Below are positions 58,953 to 64,000 of a stretch of 64,000 nucleotides of DNA, in pieces. The stretch lies in contig VZRZ01005953.1 in the NCBI GenBank assembly GCA_013398175.1, forward strand, positions 1 through 64,000. The letters run 5' to 3'. Under the pieces are notes generated by a model that was given only the letters and a program-made list of their open reading frames with translations, was not told the DNA's origin and searched no databases. Source of the stretch: Climacteris rufus. Its lineage: Eukaryota; Chordata; Aves; Passeriformes; Climacteridae. A program made the translations under genes and the position numbers. Every line of letters starts with the position of its first letter. Positions within the stretch are counted from its first letter, which is position 1.

Positions 58953-59150
58953 GTTTTTTTCCCCTTCTTAACTAAGTCATCCCAGAGGCTCAACCCTGAT
59001 CACTGATGGGTTCATCTTTGGCCATCAGTGAGTCCATATCAGAGTCAGCTGGCATTGACTCTATTGTAGGGGAAACTTCCAGCAGATTCTCACTGAAGCC
59101 ATCCCTATATCCATCCAGTTACCAAAAATTTACCATGAAAACTCAACACA
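58029..59150 (-). mobile_element. complete ERVL-like solo LTR, minus orientation
   Basis: 1122 bp from TGTGGTGGGCTTGACC to AAAACTCAACACA. It matches a very common avian LTR read in reverse: CCTGGACACCAGGTACCCAC, TCAGCTGGACAGGGGAAG, CCAATCAAATCAGAGTAGGG, a set of CTCCAATGTGGGGTCC-type units, CTGCAGGTGGATCTCTGCAC, and near the end CATCCCAGAGGCTCAACCC and GAAACTTCCAGCAGATTCTC. The minus-strand TATA region is the complement of CCCTTCTTAACTAAG near 58963, and the poly(A) region is degenerate (complement near 58198). No convincing 5-bp TSD was found (GTCAT against ATTGT), so one edge may be rearranged. Confidence 0.88.
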
Positions 59151-62100
59151 ATTGTATATACAGAATAGTTGATACTTTTCATCACACTGAAAGTTATTAA
59201 ACTCAGATTTCTTTTTACTACTGCTGAGCTGAAATGACTGCTTTGCATTGTTTTATTCAGTTTACCTGAAGAGTGGAAGGCAGAAGGATGAGTATCTCAT
59301 GCAAAAAAATCAAGCAAATATGAAATGGGTTGAAACAGAAAATAAGAATGTAATCATTTTTTCAGAGAGGTATAACAAGGAATAATGACAGAAATAGAAA
59401 GAAAGAAAAATAGCCATGTCTGGAAATACTGCTTAACTATATGTCTAGCAAAGAGAATACTGGGTAGCCAATCAGTGAATCATTTAAAATTGGACTGGTC
59501 AAAATGCTTGACAATGTAAAGCACCCAAAAATTCTTCATTGGTGAGTGAGGAAGTAAATGGCCTATTAGAATTTGATTCTTTTTTTCCACATCATTGATT
59601 TACACTGAAGAGTGACCTCTTATTGAAGCTGTTACCAGTGTCATTAACAGATTGAATATGTAACCAAACATGCATGCTAGATAAAGAAAATAAAACAATT
59701 TTCATTCACACAGAATAATTCAGATAACCACACATATAAATAAATCAATCTAAGTTTTTGTGTAATAGTGTTTTCTGGATGAGAAAACTCTTAATAAAAA
59801 AAGATGAGAATTTAAACATAAAAGTACATTTTAATGTATTTCACTGTCAAAATATTATTACATTACTCACATTCAATGAAAGTCAAATATATAGAAGAGT
59901 TACAAGGCATAATCAAATCTGCTTTATATTTTAAAGGAAGACATTATTCAACCTAAACTCCATATACGACTTTTTTTTTTTTCTGTCTGTATGTAAAGAA
60001 AGGTTGCAATTTTGTTCTTCTCAGATTCAGAGAGATAAATACAGAATAAGATGCATACAGACTGCATTACACCTCGTGAACTCCCTAGCTATGGGGAAGG
60101 GAAAAAAGGAAAAAAAAAAAAGTTTTTTTGGTTGGGCTAATCCAGCAAAGAAATAAGACAGTTTAACATATCTGAGAAGGGAGCAATAAATATTCTTTTA
60201 ATTGCTTCCCATCCAAGGATATTCCTGGAATAAAGTCTGATTGCAAGACATTAAAGCCTGGGAAAGAGCTTATTTCTATCAGAGACATTTTTGGATAGAT
60301 GATCTGAGTTATGCTACAGTATTTCTATTTCATTTATTGAAATCCTTTGAATTCAGACTATGCTTTGAATCTAGCTGAGAAACATCTTGTTCCTGTTTCT
60401 CTGTTAGTTCGCCAAAACACATGAAAAGAATGCTTAGAAAGAAATTTCAGAAGACCAGAAATCAAAGGACACTTTCCAAACTCCTTTGCTCTCATTTCTG
60501 CTGACTTTCCAGCTACCACTCTGCACATAACTGGGAAAGAAACTACAAGCTGCCATGATACTACTGCAAAAGTTATAAGCTGAACATTTTTGTGGGAAGA
60601 GGCATCATTGTATATTTGACTCTAGAACTACATCTTTCTATATGAAGATGAGACTTTTGAAAAGTCAAAAATTAGGACAGTATTCAGTGATGAAGAAAGG
60701 TAATATCTACCCATATGGCACTGAGAAGTACTTGAAAGGTGGATACAGTTAGGCATTCAAACATGTAATGAACTACCAAGGGCACTGAGGCAATACTTTT
60801 GCAATTCATTTCTCTGTGTAACAGAAATTTAGAGAAGACAGAATATCACAGTTTGACTATATTCAGTATAAAACATAAAATGTTCTCCAGACCTTTATCA
60901 CAATGCTAAGACCTTTTCTACTTGTGACACTGTAAAGCACAGGAGAGAAACAGCAGGAGAGATCAAAAGCAACATTACATTATCTGAAAACTGTCTCTAG
61001 AGTATTTTGTGGTCTGATTAGTGGACTTAATAAAAAATATAAGGAAATCACTACATAATTTGTTGCAAAGACTTAGAAGCAACTTCATCACAATCCTATG
61101 AGATATTCTGTAATTATTTAATTTAGTAGACAAAAGCATAACAAAAAACAATTACTAGAAATTAGAGAATTCTGACATGATGTAAGCTTTGGCTGTTTAA
61201 CACTGTGTTAATCATGAATACCTAAATCAAATATTAAGACCCCCCCTCCAAAAAAAAAAAACAAAAACCAAGAACCTTAGTGTAACCCACATTTCATCCT
61301 ATTGTCGAATTTACAAAAAACCCTATACAACAGAGTTAATATAACAGCTCACTAAGAAGACCACTATGATTCTTCTGACCTTAACATGCCTGAGGTGACA
61401 ACAACCCCAGTGCACAATGACCTAATCACTTCTAATCACTAGTGCTTAATCTGGTCTCTCTGAATTTATCATTGTCCCTACTAAACCTGCAACCCATTTC
61501 ATATGCTGATTTACAAATGTAAATCTCTCAATCCAATATTGTATCTTTAACATGTCTACCAGATGCTGTGTTAATTCAATAGGTTCAAGTAGTTAACTAG
61601 CGACCTTTATGTTTTTATATTGAATTTCTTTCCTGGGTATATATGCAAGCAACATTTTCTTAACAAAAAATAAGATATGAAATAATGAGAACTTTAAAGA
61701 ACAGAGGACATGCAACATCTTTGGAAATGAAAAAAACAGTGATAACTAATTTTTTTTGAGAAAATAGAAAGAAAACACTCACCTCAGTTTAATATATGAT
61801 AAGAAAATAACCATTTAAAAATTAATTTCTCCCTTCCTTTTGTCTGAATATGACATTCATATTTAAGCCCTAAGGAAGATCCAGTGCACATAACTCAAAT
61901 TCTTTTCATATTGAAGCCAAGCATGGGGAAGGGTGATTCTAGGATGAAGACATATCGATAATGCATTACTATTGTCTGCAAGTTCCCAAAGATAGTGGTA
62001 CTTATTAACTTGCTAAATTACTGTATATGAAGGTAGCTATTTTAGAATGTTTTAACAGCTTAACAATAACTACTGAGATAAAATGCAGTTTAATCAAAAC

Positions 62101-62930
62101 ATACAATTAACCAGCCCATGAACTGCCTGGCTGATAAGGCTGATTTGTGTAAATTACTCAAAGTCAGAACTACTTGTTCATGCACCTCGGCTGAGCTTAG
62201 CCTGACTGAGCTCTAAGTTGTCAAAATAGAACTAGCTCTGATCCAAATGCCCAGTAGCTTTCTGAGCATAGTGTTGTGTCCAGGTTAATGTTACCTTCTG
62301 GGAATTCCACTTCAGGTGTCCATAAACTGTGATGAAAATAACTGACCTGACAATCAAGATATGCTCTAAAACACACATCTGTCATGTCTTCAGTATTTTC
62401 TAACTATTTTCTTGGTATGACTCTGTTCATCTTCTCTTAAACCCTGTGCTTACAGGATGTCCAAAACACTTTTTTATCCAATTACTTTTTTGTCCAAGTG
62501 ATGTTTACAGTGGCGATGATTATACTACCCTTTCTTAACCAAAGCATTCCTCAAACCAGTTCTTTAATTGTTGAGGTTTCAAGACATTCTGTTGTGTAAC
62601 TGTTGTTCAAGTGAAAAAAAATGTTTGCTTGGAGTTTCATTCTTTTTGAATTGTATCTTGAAAGATACAATGTGTATAACTTCAACTGTTATAAATGGAA
62701 AAAGATCTACCTAACAAAATATTAAACAGAGCTAAACAAAATATTAGCTGGAGCCCATTCAAAATGAGGTAGATATTTCTGTGATATTTTTAAAACAAAA
62801 AGTAAAACTTAAGCCAATAACTAATGCAGATTAGTCTTTATGAATATATACACATCTTATAAAACTGTTGTCCTGATGTCTGTTTCTAAATAAGAAAATC
62901 TTTCAAGAACTGAAGTCTTCCACAGGAAGT
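59151..62930. other. AT-rich intergenic sequence, nothing recognised
   Basis: No coding frame of note, RNA gene or transposon is recognised. Short A and T runs occur, for example near 59971 and 60110. Confidence 0.6.
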
Positions 62931-63214
62931 CAAAACAAAAAAAACCCAAAGTAATTATAAAACAGAGATACACAAAAAAAACCCAAATCAAACAAAAAAA
63001 ACTACAAAAAAACCCAAACAAAACCACACACACATGCACACACAAAAACCCACAAACAAAAAAAACGCAGAACAAAAATTAAAACAAAAAACAAGCAAAC
63101 AAAACCCAACGCTCCTCCCCCCAAAAAAAATCAAAACCAAAAACTGAAAAACAAAACCCCCTAAAAAACCCAACCCAAAGCAAACCAAACCAAAGAAAAA
63201 AACAACCCAAAAGC
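62931..63214. repeat. A/C-only low-complexity tract (~280 bp)
   Basis: Almost every base is A or C (AAACCCAAA, CAAACAAAA and ACACACACA words), with few T or G. The opposite strand is therefore T/G-rich and yields phenylalanine-, glycine- and cysteine-rich open frames (62857-63236) that are not genes. Confidence 0.85.
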
Positions 63215-64000
63215 AGGGACCTGCTAGAAGATGCATTTGGTTTTATAATGATCCAATATATGGTCCACTATAAAAATATCTGGACATATACTTCAATGGC
63301 AGACTTGCAGAGATATGTTAGCCTCATGCTGCAATCCCAGCTCACTACTGGACCATGGGTGGAACTTTATTCCATGCCGAGTCAAAAGGAAATGAACTGT
63401 GAACATGAGAGCACAGTGAAACAGTTTAAGATGAAAAGAAGAGATGACAAGGATAAAAGGGGAAAGAAATGAAATAATTTGGAACAGAGGAATAAAACAG
63501 GATAGCGATTAAAACCAGAATGGAGACACACTGAGTCTTTGTTGTGAATAGTGAGGGAGGAGAGTTGTTACCAGAGGGCAGAATAGACATTACTGGATGG
63601 AAGAATATCTTTTACAGTATATTCAGGAGAAAAACACTCTCAGAGGAGTAGAGAGTAACACAATGGATACCCACTGAGTGTGGACAGAGTCACCTAACAG
63701 CCCAGATGAAGCATGGCTAAAGAACAGTAGGAACTGGGATAGCCATCAACCCTCAAAAGATAATATTGAAGGACAAAATTACCCAAAATTTCAGAATAGT
63801 AGAGAGCTGCGTAAAACAACAAAAGTTAATATTGTGAAGAAAGTTAAAACAAGGCATTACAAAGAAAGACCATGATCTTTGGCTTTGTCAAATTTCCAAT
63901 ATTTCAGGTGTCCTACCAAATATTTCAACAAACTGTGGTTTGATACTTTAGACTTCAATGAAAGTTTTTTTGTGCACATGAAACAAATGTGTAATTAAAC
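63215..64000. other. intergenic sequence, nothing recognised
   Basis: Short frames (63248-63472 and 63678-63875, plus) are lysine-rich and have no recognisable domain. No repeat is recognised. Confidence 0.55.

Noticed and set aside
54406..58975. Repeated 141-231-codon frames suggesting a tandem gene family
   Set aside because: They are translations of the same ERVL-like LTR in several frames and both strands, multiplied by the probable false duplication and spanning single N bases.
62857..63236. Phenylalanine/glycine/cysteine-rich frames resembling small membrane proteins
   Set aside because: They are direct translations of the T/G-rich strand of an A/C low-complexity tract.
1..64000. CRISPR arrays, bacterial operons, ribosome binding sites, tRNA or rRNA genes
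   Set aside because: The window is vertebrate nuclear DNA by its CR1 and LTR content. No regularly spaced repeat-spacer array and no tRNA cloverleaf with A/B boxes was seen on reading.

Overview
The window looks like avian nuclear DNA, probably from a songbird or other neoavian. It is AT-rich, non-coding sequence with degenerate CR1 LINE fragments ending in the typical avian CR1 3' tail, and many solo long terminal repeats (LTRs) of the three endogenous retrovirus classes seen in birds. The classes are told apart here by target-site duplication (TSD) length (4 bp ERV1-like, 5 bp ERVL-like, 6 bp ERVK-like) and by resemblance to common avian LTRs. I found no host protein-coding exon, tRNA or rRNA. 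The longer open frames lie in GC-rich LTRs, run across runs of N, or are chance frames. No gag, pol or env remained, so every LTR appears to be a solo LTR or a fragment.

Layout. 0-10 kb: an LTR end, an ERVL-like LTR at 3.4-4.0 kb, and a long decayed CR1 at 6.65-8.42 kb. 11-13 kb: two ERVK-like LTRs of one family, head to head 283 bp apart, each with a perfect 6-bp TSD. 17 kb: another ERVK-like LTR. 19.3-20.5 kb: a long ERVL-like LTR holding a 188-bp assembly gap. 24-30 kb: a third member of the 11-13 kb family, a 1.2-kb minus-strand CR1, an ERV1-like LTR, a candidate unclassified LTR and a truncated ERVL-like LTR. 32.4-33.0 kb: an ERVK-like LTR (called family Y here). 38.9-39.4 kb: a 513-bp gap. 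42-44 kb: two minus-strand ERVK-like LTRs. 46.2-48.0 kb: a composite, nested LTR structure. 48.9-49.3 kb: a second ERV1-like LTR. 52.85-58.95 kb: a near-identical ~2-kb block repeated, joined by single N bases, which looks like a false assembly duplication around one ERVL-like LTR. The rest is unremarkable AT-rich DNA.

The most interesting object is the composite at 46157-47953. It is flanked by a perfect 6-bp direct repeat (GATCAG), yet both outer ends are the U3 end of the same LTR family in opposite orientation. Inside its minus-strand LTR sits a second element with its own 6-bp TSD (CTGGAG). That inner element carries about 96 bp of DNA matching the sequence just beyond the intact LTR at 43369-43922, including half of that LTR's TSD. 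This reads as an aberrant U3-U3 integrant later hit by an LTR element that had picked up flanking host DNA.

All family names here are descriptive. Similarities were judged by eye and from memory of avian repeats, not by a search.
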